NCBI GenBank assembly: GCA_037178625.1
Contig: CM074139.1
Coordinates: 806,001 to 870,000 of the forward strand
Direction: 5' to 3'
Length of the DNA: 64,000 nt
DNA from: Skeletonema tropicum
Lineage: Eukaryota > Bacillariophyta > Thalassiosirophyceae > Thalassiosirales > Thalassiosiraceae
Position 1 is the stretch's first letter. The number at the start of each line of letters is the position of its first letter. The position numbers and the translations under genes were made by a program. Below are positions 51,184 through 62,757 of the stretch, one piece after another. The notes below the pieces were generated by a model, which made no database searches, had not been told where the DNA came from, and saw only the letters and a program-made list of their open reading frames with translations.

Positions 51184-51715
51184 TTCGGTGATGGATCAGA
51201 TTATGTGCTCTTCATTGATATATCGCTGCTGAGCATAACGGAGAGGCTGTAGTGATGCAACAACATCATAACTTCTTCATCATGGCGCTACTGCATTGAT
51301 TTTGCATTTTGCATGAACATAAAACATAAATCAGCCTCTTTCGCGGAAAATTTGAACACGGTAATTTTTGAGACATGTGTCAGCTGTCAACTCTCTAAAG
51401 AGGTAGCGTAGGAGTATCTATCAATTATCAATGTCGCATCAGACACGCACGCGCGCAGTTGGCTGTCTTATTTTTTCTCAGGACTGTGACATGTTCATGT
51501 ATTGTATCATGTGACAGATTTTTGTGACCACTCAAGCATAAGCAAGATCAAAGATCAAAAGCTCCAAAGAGCTTGCAATTTATTGAATGTGAAGCAAGAT
51601 GCGATCGTGTATTATCATCCTCCACCATTCCTCCAAGTCACATAATTCTTCTATCGACTATCAGTTCATCATCATCATCATCATCACCACTCACTCCATT
51701 TATCAACAAAGCATC
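51184..51715. promoter_or_regulatory. Divergent promoter region, chitinase and small Cys-rich gene
   Basis: About 530 bp lie between two divergent starts. It contains a CAT microsatellite (about 51669-51687). The open frame runs upstream to ATG 51599, which I treat as 5' UTR. Confidence 0.4.
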
Positions 51716-52198
51716 ATGATGTCCCGCATCTCAACATTCACCACACTCTTTCTCCTCACCCTCACCGCAGCCTCCGCCAGTAACGCCAGACTCCGCAACA
51801 GCTATCAACTACAACATGAAATCAATCGTATGGAAGAACGTATCGACATGCTAGAACAACAACTTGAGAACACAGGTAGCACAACCTCCTCCTGCACATT
51901 CGACGATGAGTGCAGCGACCTCCCTCAATGTGATAACGGCTATGGAGGAAATCAATGCTACTGCCAACTACCCATGGGGGTATGTGATGGTCAATTCTTG
52001 ACGGAACAGCAGACTGGTCACTGCGTCCAACCACGTTTTGGATGTAATCGTAGTTTGAAACCGGTCATGGGATGTGATGGGAAATATTATGGCAATCCAT
52101 CTTGTGCTCAGGCTGCGGCTGTGAATGTCTTGTGTGATATTCGGGCTGATCCGGATTGTACAGCTCCTACTGTCCCGGATGATAATGCTGATGAGTAG
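51716..52198 (+). CDS. Small secreted Cys-rich protein with Kazal-like segment
   Basis: 160 aa from ATG 51716, chosen because MMSRISTFTTLFLLTLTAAS is a clean signal peptide; an in-frame ATG at 51599 would add 39 residues that hide it. A short coiled coil (QHEINRMEERIDMLEQQ) follows, then about 14 Cys. PVMGCDGKYYGNPSCAQAAAV resembles the Kazal core (CGSDGKTYxNxC). Kazal domains inhibit serine proteases; the match is partial, so the role is a guess. Divergent to the chitinase, it may share regulation. Confidence 0.65.
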   Translation: MMSRISTFTTLFLLTLTAASASNARLRNSYQLQHEINRMEERIDMLEQQLENTGSTTSSCTFDDECSDLPQCDNGYGGNQCYCQLPMGVCDGQFLTEQQTGHCVQPRFGCNRSLKPVMGCDGKYYGNPSCAQAAAVNVLCDIRADPDCTAPTVPDDNADE

Positions 52199-52712
52199 TC
52201 AGTAGGAGTATATTGTATTGTATTGTTGCCTTGTTTAGTATGAGAAAATAGAAAATAATTGGAATAGAACGACTTGAGAGAACGACAGCTTTTTTCTTGC
52301 TCTTGATGCGATGCTATGGTAGTTTCATGTTGATGAAAAGTAGGAGTAGTATATTGGCACTATGATTCCTTCTTAAATATGTTGTACTTTTCTCTGTCCT
52401 CTGTTGGATCTTGATAAGTACATGAACGTCCTTCTTGATTGAAACACAGCGGAACTTATTTTCAAACAATCAGGATACGAGAGGTGGCAACTTGACTTGG
52501 CATGACCTTCACTGTGATGCTTCTACTGTTACTTCCTGCTTATACTCTCACTTCCTTTCTCTTCTGTGATGATTATTATTCCTATTCGACACATTATCGC
52601 GGGTGTCTAGAGCGTGAACATGGCCTGAACATGGCTCTCTCTGGAGGACAAACATTACCATACCTCTACAAGTACATACTTGAGTAGCAGCCATTATATG
52701 ATTATGGCTGCT
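52199..52712. other. Intergenic
   Basis: A weak resemblance to the 3' end of the HSF genes (TTACTTCCTGC..CTTCTGTGATGATT, about 52530-52575) may be a decayed fragment. Nothing else is seen. Confidence 0.3.
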
Positions 52713-53209
52713 AGAGGCGGGGTGAATTGTTTCGACAGGGGAATTCAACTTCGACAGGGGGGTCCAGGAGTCGCTAACTAATTTGTGCGTAGAGGTAAAT
52801 AGTTTTTTTCTCAGTCAAAAATTTGATATTTTCAAAAGTTTGATACCCCAGGAGCATCTACTCATCGAGAGCTGTCCAAAAATGCAATAAAAACACCCAA
52901 CTTTACAAAAACCAACAAAAAATCGTCGAAAATTAGATAAATCATCGTCGTCTTGTCCGTCGGCATGCCGATCTATGCCGATGCTCATGATATGCAGGAG
53001 AATTACCGCCCAAGCCGAACTGAAGATGATCAGCCAAAGATCAAACATGGCAAGCGCCAAACGTGATGTCTAGCGGTGGTGGCATTCCTTGCTACAACGT
53101 GGCCCTCCAAGCAAAACAACAGAGAGCAGAAGCAGTAGGTAAGAGTCTCCCAATCCAACCCCGAAGAGATCATATCACTGGGAACAGAAGCCAGCTCCCC
53201 GAGGGAAAT

Positions 53210-55614
53210 ACAGAAGAATAAAGGTACTAAAACATCAGTGCAGGCGGTGGTAGGGGCTTAGAAGCTGGCATTGGTAATCCCTACGATGCTGCCAAGGCTG
53301 CTGCCCACAAGATCATTCCAAATCATGTAACTACTCGGACTGAATTGATCACTCTTGCATGCAAGAAACGGAGTGCAGCGAGCATGCACATCAAATGAGT
53401 AGCATTGTTTGATACGAAACAGCCGAGGGAGCGTGCGCTGACAATCAAGGATAATATATAAGTGTTTATGACGAACAGGAGAGAGACGTCCTCTCCCTGG
53501 ATGCAAGGACGATGTTGAAATTCGTGGTAAAGTGCAATCATCTTTGGTTGAAATTTGAGACGAAAGTAGGGAAGCCACAAAAACAACGTCGAAGACGACA
53601 AATCATTGTTGAAACCGATGAGTATGATGCTTACGAATCAATCGAGGAGTGGATGGCGAGTTGACTGGAGATGAAGCTGATGATAAGGAACAGTCCTGGA
53701 GACGCGGTGTAGGTCGATACAGAGGAATATTCTGCCGATACAGACGTAGCAGTGCAACATTTGAAGAGGTGATAGAAAGTGTCACCAATGCAGAGGATGA
53801 GAAAGAGGAAGTGGAAGTGGAGGTACGACGCACAAGTTGTAAGCGTAAGATGACTGAGAGGGCCGAAGCTCAGCAGCAGCAAAACTGCAAATCTTGATAA
53901 ATATTCTTTCATTTTGTAAAATTAGCTCAATTCTACCATTCCACATTCATCTGCATGGTTGCTGGGATCATATAGAGCACTATAACAACCTTTTTCCGAG
54001 GCAAAACGGTCCACTACAAGCGTAGTAATGTTTTTTTATGGCAGGAACTTGTTTACTAGTAGTTTACCTAGTGTCGAAATTGTCCCCCATGGCGGCAGGA
54101 GGCTGACCAAATATTTTTCATTGAATTGTATATAACTTGGTCAATATTTGGAATTTTTTCATGATCGAAAATTCCTACATCCTCTACTCAATCAGATCTA
54201 TCCAAATCTGCACTAAAAAGGATGATATTATGTTTTCCCTTTAAAAAAATATTTTTTGACTCATCAGCTGTCGAAATAGGGCGGGGACAATTAAATCTTT
54301 GAGTTACTATTAATACCCCCCCACTAGACGCCGGTTTCAGGGCTAGTGGTTCCCCCGAGGGGATTTTTACCCCCGCTGTGAGGACCACTAACAAACCTCC
54401 AACACTCCTCCAACAAGATGGCATCGGACACAACACCAACACAATGGTACAATGGTAGTACTACCCTCTAACAACACTATTAGTTGAGTTATTTTTTACA
54501 TCGCTTAGTTCTAAACTCATCGGCTGCCGCCCCCCAGCATCGCCATGGTGCTCATTGACGTGCATTTCTATCGGAGCACGAAAACATTTAATGCATAATG
54601 ATCCGCACGAAGGTGCGGGCAAATGATGACCATTCGGAGTCAAAAAGCTCTTTGAAAAGGAAGGAAAAGATTTGACGGACGATGCTCTAGATGCCGCCAT
54701 CGGGCGTATTGAGACAATCACTGCAGATGCGTCTGACCCAGGTGCATGCAATCTTGTTGAATTTCTCCATGAGGGTGATACGTTTGGGTAGCGATAATGC
54801 AACATTTACCTAATTTCCTAAGTGATATGATATGATATGATACGTTGAAGGATTTACACTCTGACTCCACTCCCATCGTTACGAAAGGGATTTACATTCT
54901 TCTCCCAGAAGAAAATATCAATGTTGATCTTCCAACAGAGCCTGCAAAGAAAAAACAAAAAACATGTGCATTCAAGGCCGGCGATGATGGGCAAGGACTA
55001 CAAGTTTGTGGAATACCTCCGTTACGAAACAGGTCTTGACGAAGAGACGCGCATCGACACTCAAATCTTGCACTATCTGTATGATTACCTCGAGGAAATT
55101 AAACTCGGATATCGTGATGAAAAGCAAAAAATAAACTGATGACCAATATACAAAAGATCAAAAGTACTCTGTGTGCTTTGTGCTGAAGTATTGGAAAGTC
55201 CTCCTTCGAGCAGAGTTCCCTACCCTCCCCGACAATACAGGAATGAAGAGAACGGGCACAAAGTAAGTTTATTGTTCAGTTATATCTATATTCCTCCTAA
55301 CTTACCAGTTTTGTTGTACGAAGAAAATATAATGAGCAAACCAGCCGTGATGACATAGATAGCAAAATCGCGACCATGAGCAATCTACGCTGGAGTGAGT
55401 TTGCTGTGCCCGTATTTGAAGAGGCCGTTGGGACTTTTTAGCTGGAAAGGCTTCATCTATGAGGAAAATAAGATCTGGATCGAAGAAGAAAGTTGTGAGA
55501 GGCACTGTTGCGGCTTTTTCGAACGCTTTAAATCCTGTCCAGATCAGCGATGATGAATTTTATGCCGTCATAGACTCTGGAAAGAAGAGCAGCCGACCCA
55601 AGGGCAAAGGCTAA
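53210..55614 (+). pseudogene. Degenerate transposon-type coding blocks
   Basis: Coding-like fragments in changing frames: NPYDAAKAAAHKIIPNHV (about 53270), QIIVETDEYDAYESIEEW (53600), EEVIESVTNAEDEKEEVEV (53765), KLFEKEGKDLTDDALDAAI (54640), YKFVEYLRYETGLDEETR (55000) and KVVRGTVAAFSNALNPVQIS (55490). They are separated by stops and frameshifts. The order suggests one or two decayed mobile-element genes. No catalytic motif can be assigned. Confidence 0.4.
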
Positions 55615-55813
55615 ATGGATGGGTTCGCCGGTTGTGTTGCGGCTGCTGTCTAGGTTGTTCTATGTCAAATGCTTACCCATTTGTATCATGTGCCTTCAGA
55701 GTGGCAAGAAGGTTGTCAAGGGGAAGTCAAAAGATAAATTGGAAGCTCGAGCGGAGCAGGCACATGCAAAGCAACGAGTAACAACTAAGATCATAACCAT
55801 GCCCACTACAACA

Positions 55814-56657
55814 TACAGTGAGTCTACAGTAACTGTCCGCTCTGGTAAGTGTCCGTTCACAGTAAGTGTCCGCTGGGAAGTCCAGACACAGTCAGTCCGT
55901 CGTCCGTCACCCCACCAGCCAGCCACCTACCAGCCCGCACCATGGCGGACACAACATGAGTACGCAGCAGGGGAGGACCGTACAAGAGCTAATATTTAGA
56001 AAGCAATACAATGAGTCTTAGCTGCGCTGCCGCCCGAAGCAATCTCTGTGAGCTCCCCGGGCTTGCCTTGAATGTCACTGACAGGCAAAAACACTTTTGC
56101 CTCAAATGAGAAGGATGGGTGGCAATGGAAGACACGGAATTTGTGCGAGACGAAACAAGAGAAGAAGTGGAGGCAGTGTTGGAGTCAACATTTATTGATG
56201 AGAGTGAAATTGTTGTTGAAGATGGTGAAAAAGACAGTGACGATGATGACGAAGACGATGTTGAGATGGAAGAGGGGGACTTGACTGACGTCACGCCTGA
56301 AATTATCAATGAATTGAGTGCACAAATTGTAGAAATGACAGGGAAGCTGAGGAAATTGAAGTGTGACGGAACGGATTTTGATGACGTAGCTTCCAAGCTT
56401 GCTGATGTAAATACTTCCCTTCGCCTAGCTCACAGCAGATATGAACGAGGCAGGATTGCAAAGAAACAGACAAAAGCACCACGGCAAGCTCGTTTGGATC
56501 CATTCTTCTTAGCACGTAAGTAGGATGTACTTAAGTATCTATATGTACCAGTACTTTCCCGTATGTACACCCGTTTCCACTATGTGTCCGTTCACGGTAA
56601 CTGTCCGCTGCCGCCAGCAGACACAGCAGCGGACAGTTACTGTAGAGACTCACTGTA
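55814..56657 (+). mobile_element. Non-autonomous Tc1/mariner-pogo-like element, copy B
   Basis: 844 bp. The left end (55814-55840) is identical to the ends of copy A at 3078-3688. The right end (to 56657) has two extra bases. The outer TA fits a TA target. Orientation is inverted relative to copy A, and the shared parts are nearly identical. It was inserted into an already open transposon relic (52713-56808). Confidence 0.75.
56125..56523 (+). CDS. ORF of Tc1/mariner-pogo-like element B, putative transposase tail
   Basis: 132 aa from ATG 56125. Acidic stretch (EKDSDDDDEDDVEMEEGD), then a helical part (TPEIINELSAQIVEMTGK) and a basic end (KKQTKAPRQARLDPFFLARK). The helical part and the end occur in copy A. 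I read it as the C-terminal remnant of a pogo/jerky-type transposase whose DDE part is deleted. No database match was possible, so this rests on position within TIRs. Confidence 0.4.
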   Translation: MEDTEFVRDETREEVEAVLESTFIDESEIVVEDGEKDSDDDDEDDVEMEEGDLTDVTPEIINELSAQIVEMTGKLRKLKCDGTDFDDVASKLADVNTSLRLAHSRYERGRIAKKQTKAPRQARLDPFFLARK

Positions 56658-56832
56658 CTTACGACCTAAACTCTACTACAGCCTCTACACCGGGGGTAAA
56701 AATACCGGGGGTAGAAAAGTTGATCCCCCCCCCCTCACCACAGCAAGCTGCGCTTAATAGTAACTTGAAGATTAAATTGTCCCCGCCTAGTCACCCCGCC
56801 TCTACTTGAGTACGTACTTAGCGATTGCGACT

Positions 56833-58341
56833 GCTAGCTAGTCGGCGCGCCATTCGTCGCAAAGGCGCCATTCGTCGCAAATCCAAAATCACACTTTGCG
56901 ACGCAAAAAAGCGCTGTGCACCATGAGGCCTCCCATCCTACTCCCCTCATTACACAATTAAATGTCGACATTCCAAAGTAATGATGTAGTTACTAGACCA
57001 TTTTTTGACGCTGAATTCAATGGTTCTATCGGCGGCTCGCCATATTCAGCGCAAAGAGACGTTTGACCACCACAATAGCGGTGGTGATTTTCACCCCCTC
57101 CGCCGCAGAGCACATGTAGCCAGTAGCACAAAGGCGTCGTTGCGGTCCATTAAACAGCAAAAAAGTTTGTAGCGGCGACCAATATTATATATATGGGTGG
57201 AATATGCGCTAATTAAACGGGTGTGGGTCTCATGCAACGCCTATCCAACATATCAAATCTATGGAGTCGATTAAGAAAGATTTCCACAATTTATCTCCAT
57301 CAATAGTGGTATATATCTGACACAAAACATGTTGAAACCACACCATGGATCATAGAGGTCTTGTCTACTATATGATAATCAAAGTTGATAAGCTGGACTG
57401 CTTCATATTACCACAGTGACTACTGCAACTCTCGGTTTCCTGGAATACTACTGATAGTGGGTTATGAGTTATGAGAAGCCCACCAGCAGTCGCCAACACG
57501 AGTGTTGTGGCATGATATTGACGTCTCTTCCATGTAAAATTGGGAACCTTTCGCCTCATTAAATCAACAGCCATCTATTGTGCGCCTTATGCTGTGGTTG
57601 GGAACAAACGTTATAACTGTTATCAGTGGCTTTCCTACAAAGTCTCATGAAATGAGAGGCCGAATGATCGACATAAAAATCCATAATGGCGTAGATGTTG
57701 CGTGTAAATAATAAATCCGAGTAAACTGAACAAGTATCATAGCTTATAGAAGGAGTTATTAATAATATACTACTATTATGTTGTCTAAGTTACATAAACA
57801 TGAGCATCTTATGACATGCCCGGTATGTGCAGACATTCATGTGTGTGTGCGTCACCCGCAATTATCATCAAAACTACTTTGAATTGGACGCGGCAGCTTA
57901 CATAATTGGAATCAGCGTGAAAAATTGGGTTACGGATTGTCTTCTTAGTGTTGATGGAGGGTGTATGGGATAGATAATGCTATGGTTTGCCTTCGGATTC
58001 GTCATGTCAGATGCACTTGTTCAAGATTTTTTAGTGTTTGTGCGTGATTACAGCAAATATCGCAGCAGTTCAACGGAACACCAGCAACAAACGTTGAAGA
58101 TGCATTCCAAACGATATAAGTAGAAAGTTATTAGTCTTTCAGCTTAAAGCATCGGCATATTATTGGCCAATATTGAGGTAGTAATGCCAGATTTTCTGCG
58201 TCGCAACAAGATTTGGCTGGTTGTTGGGGTGAAAAATACCTGTTTCTATCCAAAATGACGCTTTTTGTGTTCGATATCGGCTTTTCTATCCGTGCGACGC
58301 CGCATCGTCGCATGCGACGAATGACGCGCCGACTAGCTAGC
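56833..58341. mobile_element. Non-autonomous element with CTAGTCGGCGCG inverted ends
   Basis: About 28-bp inverted ends: left from 56833 reads GCTAGCTAGTCGGCGCGCC then ATTCGTCGCA; the right end (to 58341), read inward, differs by one base in this stretch. A CTAG repeat at each side could be the target duplication. Subterminal TTGCGACG and TTCGTCGCA motifs recur at both ends. The 1.5-kb interior shows no convincing ORF. Confidence 0.65.
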
Positions 58342-58544
58342 TGCAAATCTTGAGACATATCTTTTCGCAAGTTTCCGTTCGTGGCCGGCTTCCGTGCTTC
58401 GCATTTCGTGTTCGTGTATCTCCTCGATCCATCCTCCCGTTCAACTCAAGCCGATTTGCTGCCGATAGTAATAACCTAAAGCCCCTCACTCACCCAGTCC
58501 CAGCAATCATCCATGCAATCAATAGCATCCGAATCTCGTCTTGA

Positions 58545-60875
58545 ATGATACTACATAATGCAGAGATGAGAATCGTGATCATAAAGATAACGAAGCTGAC
58601 AGCATCGCTGCTGCTGGTGCTGCTGGTGCTGGTATCCACTTCCTTCGTGGCCAACGCCACAAGGATCGGTCAAACACATCATCGACAAACGCAAGAAGAT
58701 GGAGTTCAAGCTACAATCTTTACCGATATACCAGCTGCTTGTGAAGGGTGGAAAGAAAACAAAATCCAAGAGTGTATTGCAGAGCAACAACTAATTGGGA
58801 GTATTTTGAGTCAATATAATCTTGATAGTATTCCTGCAGAATGTGCAGGGTGGAAGTCGGATAAGCTTGGTGAATGTTTGTCGCAGCGTCAGACTATTCT
58901 TGATCAGAATGGTGTAACTAGTGTACCATTAGGGTGTGAGGGGCTTCAAGTCAATGAATTGGATGTTTGCATTGCAGATCTCATCCTTGTTCAGACTGTT
59001 CTGAGTCAATATAATCTTGATAGCATTCCTTCAGAGTGTGCTGGATGGGGTTCGGGGAAGCTTGGTGAATGTCTATCACAGCGTCAGACAATCCTGGACC
59101 AGAATGGAGTTACATCTATTCCCGTCGTGTGTCAGGGTTTGGGCATTGACAAACTGGAGGTTTGTATAGCAGATCACAATCTCGTTCAGACTCTTCTGAG
59201 TCAACATAATCTTAATATTATACCCTCTGAGTGTGCAGGGTGGAAGTCAGAGAAGCTTGGTGAATGCTTGTCGCAGCGTCAGACTATCATGGACCAGAAT
59301 GGAGTTGCAACAATTCCCGCCACGTGTCAGGGTTTGGGTGTTGACAAACTGGGAGCTTGTCTCGTCGACCACAATCTGGTTCAAACCATCCTCACTGCAA
59401 ACAACCTCGATGATGTCCCCGCAGACTGCGCAGGAGTTATTGCCGACAAACTCACCGAATGCCTTCACCAATGGCGTCTCACTCAAATCATTCTCGGAGT
59501 TAGTAACGAACGCATCCCTCCCGAATGTGCTGGTATGGAGAACGAAAAGGATCTGGAGAAGTGTCTCGAAGAATTCACGTTGGCACCTACAACTTATCCA
59601 ACGTACGCTCCTACGTTGCCCCCCATGACCAATGCACCCACGATATGGTCGACGTACGTGCCGACAGCAGCACCTATAGCTTGGAAAGCTTTTGCTACCC
59701 AAATTGGCTTTGAGGCAGCTTCAGAAAATTCCTTCTCTGTATTGGAAGAGGGGCAGGTGGCTGTTCCAATCGGTAGGTATGCCATGAGTGTCTCTAGATA
59801 TGTCAACAAGAAGGTGGACTGGAATAGCGATCGTCATCGTGCATTAAAGAGACACCATAATGATGGGAATCATCACAGACAACATGAACTGGATGCAACT
59901 CGGAAGCATCTAGGTGAAGTGTACGAAGCGGAGTTTGACATTCCAGTTGCTCGAATTGACCTACACTTTGTGGATGCTGGAGAAACTGCAATGGGTCTCA
60001 AGGCAGATGGGACGGTAGGAGATGGGATAATGAGACATTCCATCTTCTTTGGCAATGCCGTGTTTGTTGAAGGTGAAGCAAATGCTGCGGCAGACTTGGT
60101 ACCAACAGAGGAACAATTAGAGAAGGCCACAAACGATGCCTTTACTGGCGAGCAAAAACAAGCCTTTATTGAGAAATATCACTATGAAGTTACAGGAAGG
60201 AATTATTTTGGAATCAAATACAGCTATGATGTGAATGTGAGGAAGAATCTTCAGCCAGATGTTGAACTCCCGACGGTAGAAAGCTCCACAGAAGAAGCTG
60301 GTATAGCTGATAGTATTGCTGATCAAGAAGGTGGAAAGAGTTGGGTTGATCGCATTCAACAGTGGACATCATCAGTTGAATCGTCGTTTGGTACTAGTAC
60401 CACTTTCATTGTGTTTATTCTGTCAGCAGGTGTTCTTCTTGGAACATTGATTGGCTTAACTGCGATTGTCATTCAAAGGAAGCGACGAAATAGAGTGGAG
60501 AAGCCACAGTCTCGAGTGATCATGGACGATTTCATAGACGATGAACCCGATGTGCTTGGCTCTGAGGTTGATAATGATAGTGACATGCTACATGCACAGT
60601 GTGCACTTCCATCGAATAGAATACAATCAAGTCTACCTATCATGATGGGTGATTCTGAGGATTCCGTATCTCAATTAGCAACATCGGATGATGATAGCGT
60701 TTACAAAGGCATGATGGCAACGAAGGAGCTGGATAGCGGGGAAAGTACAAGAGAAGTTGATAGTGGGGATAGCGATAGTACGTGGAGCTTCTCTCTAAGG
60801 TCAGCTGGAAGTGGGAATAGTGGAAAGGAAGCAAGTGATGGAGATGAAGCGAATGTAGAGCATCAGTTGACATGA
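58545..60875 (+). CDS. Type I membrane protein with nine Cys half-repeats
   Basis: 776 aa, ATG 58545 (a second ATG seven codons on). Signal peptide (LLLVLLVLVSTSFVANA). The ectodomain has nine half-repeats of about 32-33 aa with pattern (I/V)Pxx-C-x-G-x(5-8)-L-xx-C, for example IPSECAGWKSEKLGEC, arranged as four 65-aa full units plus a tail. DNA repeats match (LSQYNLDSIP blocks, 195 nt apart). A Thr/Pro linker (TTYPTYAPTLPP) and a globular region follow, then a TM segment at about 615-645 (TFIVFILSAGVLLG). The acidic Ser-rich cytosolic tail is about 130 residues. No known family. Eighteen Cys suggest one disulphide per half-repeat. Confidence 0.8.
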   Translation: MILHNAEMRIVIIKITKLTASLLLVLLVLVSTSFVANATRIGQTHHRQTQEDGVQATIFTDIPAACEGWKENKIQECIAEQQLIGSILSQYNLDSIPAECAGWKSDKLGECLSQRQTILDQNGVTSVPLGCEGLQVNELDVCIADLILVQTVLSQYNLDSIPSECAGWGSGKLGECLSQRQTILDQNGVTSIPVVCQGLGIDKLEVCIADHNLVQTLLSQHNLNIIPSECAGWKSEKLGECLSQRQTIMDQNGVATIPATCQGLGVDKLGACLVDHNLVQTILTANNLDDVPADCAGVIADKLTECLHQWRLTQIILGVSNERIPPECAGMENEKDLEKCLEEFTLAPTTYPTYAPTLPPMTNAPTIWSTYVPTAAPIAWKAFATQIGFEAASENSFSVLEEGQVAVPIGRYAMSVSRYVNKKVDWNSDRHRALKRHHNDGNHHRQHELDATRKHLGEVYEAEFDIPVARIDLHFVDAGETAMGLKADGTVGDGIMRHSIFFGNAVFVEGEANAAADLVPTEEQLEKATNDAFTGEQKQAFIEKYHYEVTGRNYFGIKYSYDVNVRKNLQPDVELPTVESSTEEAGIADSIADQEGGKSWVDRIQQWTSSVESSFGTSTTFIVFILSAGVLLGTLIGLTAIVIQRKRRNRVEKPQSRVIMDDFIDDEPDVLGSEVDNDSDMLHAQCALPSNRIQSSLPIMMGDSEDSVSQLATSDDDSVYKGMMATKELDSGESTREVDSGDSDSTWSFSLRSAGSGNSGKEASDGDEANVEHQLT

Positions 60876-61357
60876 TATTGACTAAGTGGCAATCAGATTA
60901 GGTAAACTTTTTTATGTACATTATTTACCAGAATGAATATCTATTGATACATACAAGTCTCGTCAAAATGCTTCTCCCAAAAAAATTTACGAGATGTGGT
61001 ACTAATCTCAATCTCTTCGGGCGAAAATCAAAATTTGTACCTGGAATCCTACGTAGGAATTGGATAGTAAAAGAATCATTGGCATCGCTTACAAGAAAGC
61101 GACAATTTAAATTTTGATGGAGAATTTGTGCGGTAAATGTTCCAGGAAAGAGTCCGAGCTCCATGCTGAGATGTTGTGTGGTAGACGATGTTCACGTACA
61201 ATACTTTAGCAATAGCAAGCTACATGCAAGAATGAGACAGCGTTGATTGAGAGGTGCACGGTAATAGATCATTCACTGAAGCCCAGATTGCACCTCCATT
61301 CACATCTCATTTATCTAATTGCTCACCGTCATGAGTTCTCCACCTTACACCATGACC
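60876..61357. promoter_or_regulatory. Intergenic, promoter of the PS-rich membrane protein gene
   Basis: It contains a TCCTACGTAGGA palindrome at about 61047. No ORF is supported. Confidence 0.4.
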
Positions 61358-62683
61358 ATGAGATCTCCTTTGGCTCTTCTAATCGTAGGGTGTGTGGTGC
61401 TCGCTCCCAATGCAGCGCTTGGCAAGCAAGTGCCTATATTTGTATACAGAGAACTTCCTACTAGCTCTCCAACATCAACGCCTTCTTATCAGCCAACTGC
61501 TCGGCCAAGCTCGCAACCAACATCCAGTCCGTCATTTTCGCCATCATCTCACCCTTCATCACAGCCGACAAGTAACCCATCATCCTCACCATCGTCTCAG
61601 CCAACAGATCGGCCAAGTTTGCGCCCGTCATTCTCTCCTTCGTTGTCTACGCAGCCATCGTCACAGCCGACAAGCAATCCATCAATCTCTCCAACAATTT
61701 CATATCAGCCATCTCTTCGGCCAAGTTTCAAGCCAACATATCAACCATCGTTGTCTATACCGCCATCCTCTCAGCCATCTGAGACTCCACCACCACCATA
61801 CTTGAGAACGTACGCCAGTTTCATGCAGAATGTTGGATTATCGCCTTCACCTGTGGGCTTCTGGTTGGCTTGTGCATCTGCAGTCATTTTTGCTACTCTT
61901 GTGACTTTTGGAGTGGTTAAATGTGTCCAGAATCCACGATGCTTTTGTGCCTCAGGTAGAAAACAATCCTCTCGAGACCACAATGATGGTTATGACACAT
62001 CACAAGCCTCTGAAGAGGAAGGAAAATTCGAGGAAGAGGAGGAAGAAGAAGAAGATTGGAGATCGGCAGTGAATGAGATGTTGTCATACTGGGTACCCAT
62101 TTCATCTCCCTCGGGCGATGAACAATCATCTATCGCAGTCCCTATTCCGAGACCTCAGCAAAAGAATGTTCAAGCACTGGATACTTCTCAATCGAAACGA
62201 AAGGATGCCCAGGTGTCTCTCCCACTAGCTTCTCCCAGAACTCAAAGAAAGGAAGCTAAAGGGTTGTCCACACCAGCTCGTCTGATACCCACACCTACAC
62301 CTCCTTCTAAGTCCAGTCGAATGGATGTTCACATATCTCCCGTGACAACTCCTACTAGTCGTAAAACACACAAACGTCAGAGGGGAAATGGTAGGGAAAA
62401 GACTCCTCGTCAGGGGCAAGATACAGTCCAACTAGTTAGACAGCGTACCGGAGAATTTAGTAATGCTGTAACGGAAACGTTGGATCAAGCAATCACTGGA
62501 TTGAGTACAATTGGTAGTAACACGAAGCAATTTGCGGAGAAGACAAGTAAACAGATTGGAGATGGTGCTAGTAATGCTGCCATGGCAATTGGGGATGGTG
62601 CCAGTAATGCTGCGATGGCGATTGGAGAGACAAGTGAAGGTGAGGAGTATGATTTTATTGAAGACACTTGGAGTTTGCATTGA
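61358..62683 (+). CDS. Type I membrane protein with PSxxPS-rich ectodomain, paralog 1
   Basis: 441 aa from ATG 61358, chosen because MRSPLALLIVGCVVLAPNA matches the paralog start at 63915; ATG 61331 is an alternative. Signal peptide, then about 120 residues of SSPTSTPSYQPTARPSSQPT type repeats, a TM segment (FWLACASAVIFATLVTFGVV) and a cytosolic tail with an acidic run (EEGKFEEEEEEEED). The end has two copies of IGDGASNAAMA. Such PT/PS-rich stalks are abundant in diatom surface proteins and likely glycosylated. Function unknown. Confidence 0.8.
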   Translation: MRSPLALLIVGCVVLAPNAALGKQVPIFVYRELPTSSPTSTPSYQPTARPSSQPTSSPSFSPSSHPSSQPTSNPSSSPSSQPTDRPSLRPSFSPSLSTQPSSQPTSNPSISPTISYQPSLRPSFKPTYQPSLSIPPSSQPSETPPPPYLRTYASFMQNVGLSPSPVGFWLACASAVIFATLVTFGVVKCVQNPRCFCASGRKQSSRDHNDGYDTSQASEEEGKFEEEEEEEEDWRSAVNEMLSYWVPISSPSGDEQSSIAVPIPRPQQKNVQALDTSQSKRKDAQVSLPLASPRTQRKEAKGLSTPARLIPTPTPPSKSSRMDVHISPVTTPTSRKTHKRQRGNGREKTPRQGQDTVQLVRQRTGEFSNAVTETLDQAITGLSTIGSNTKQFAEKTSKQIGDGASNAAMAIGDGASNAAMAIGETSEGEEYDFIEDTWSLH

Positions 62684-62757
62684 TGTAGCCATTTTTTGTT
62701 CGTCTCTTACGATGTTACCTTTACCACTCCTTTACTACTTTTTAATCAGGCATTTTC

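Larger units (their letters stand above)
52713..56808. mobile_element. Candidate decayed transposon with short inverted ends, nested insertions
   Basis: The left end near 52713 reads TAGAGGCGGGGTGA; the right end (to 56808), read inward, is TAGAGGCGGGGTGACTAGG. A second inverted pair, GGCGGGGACAATTxAATCTT with AGTTACTATTAA, lies at 54281-54320 and 56749-56792. Target duplications are not clear. Inside are degenerate coding blocks and an inserted Tc1/mariner-like element (55814-56657). Borders are tentative. Confidence 0.4.
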
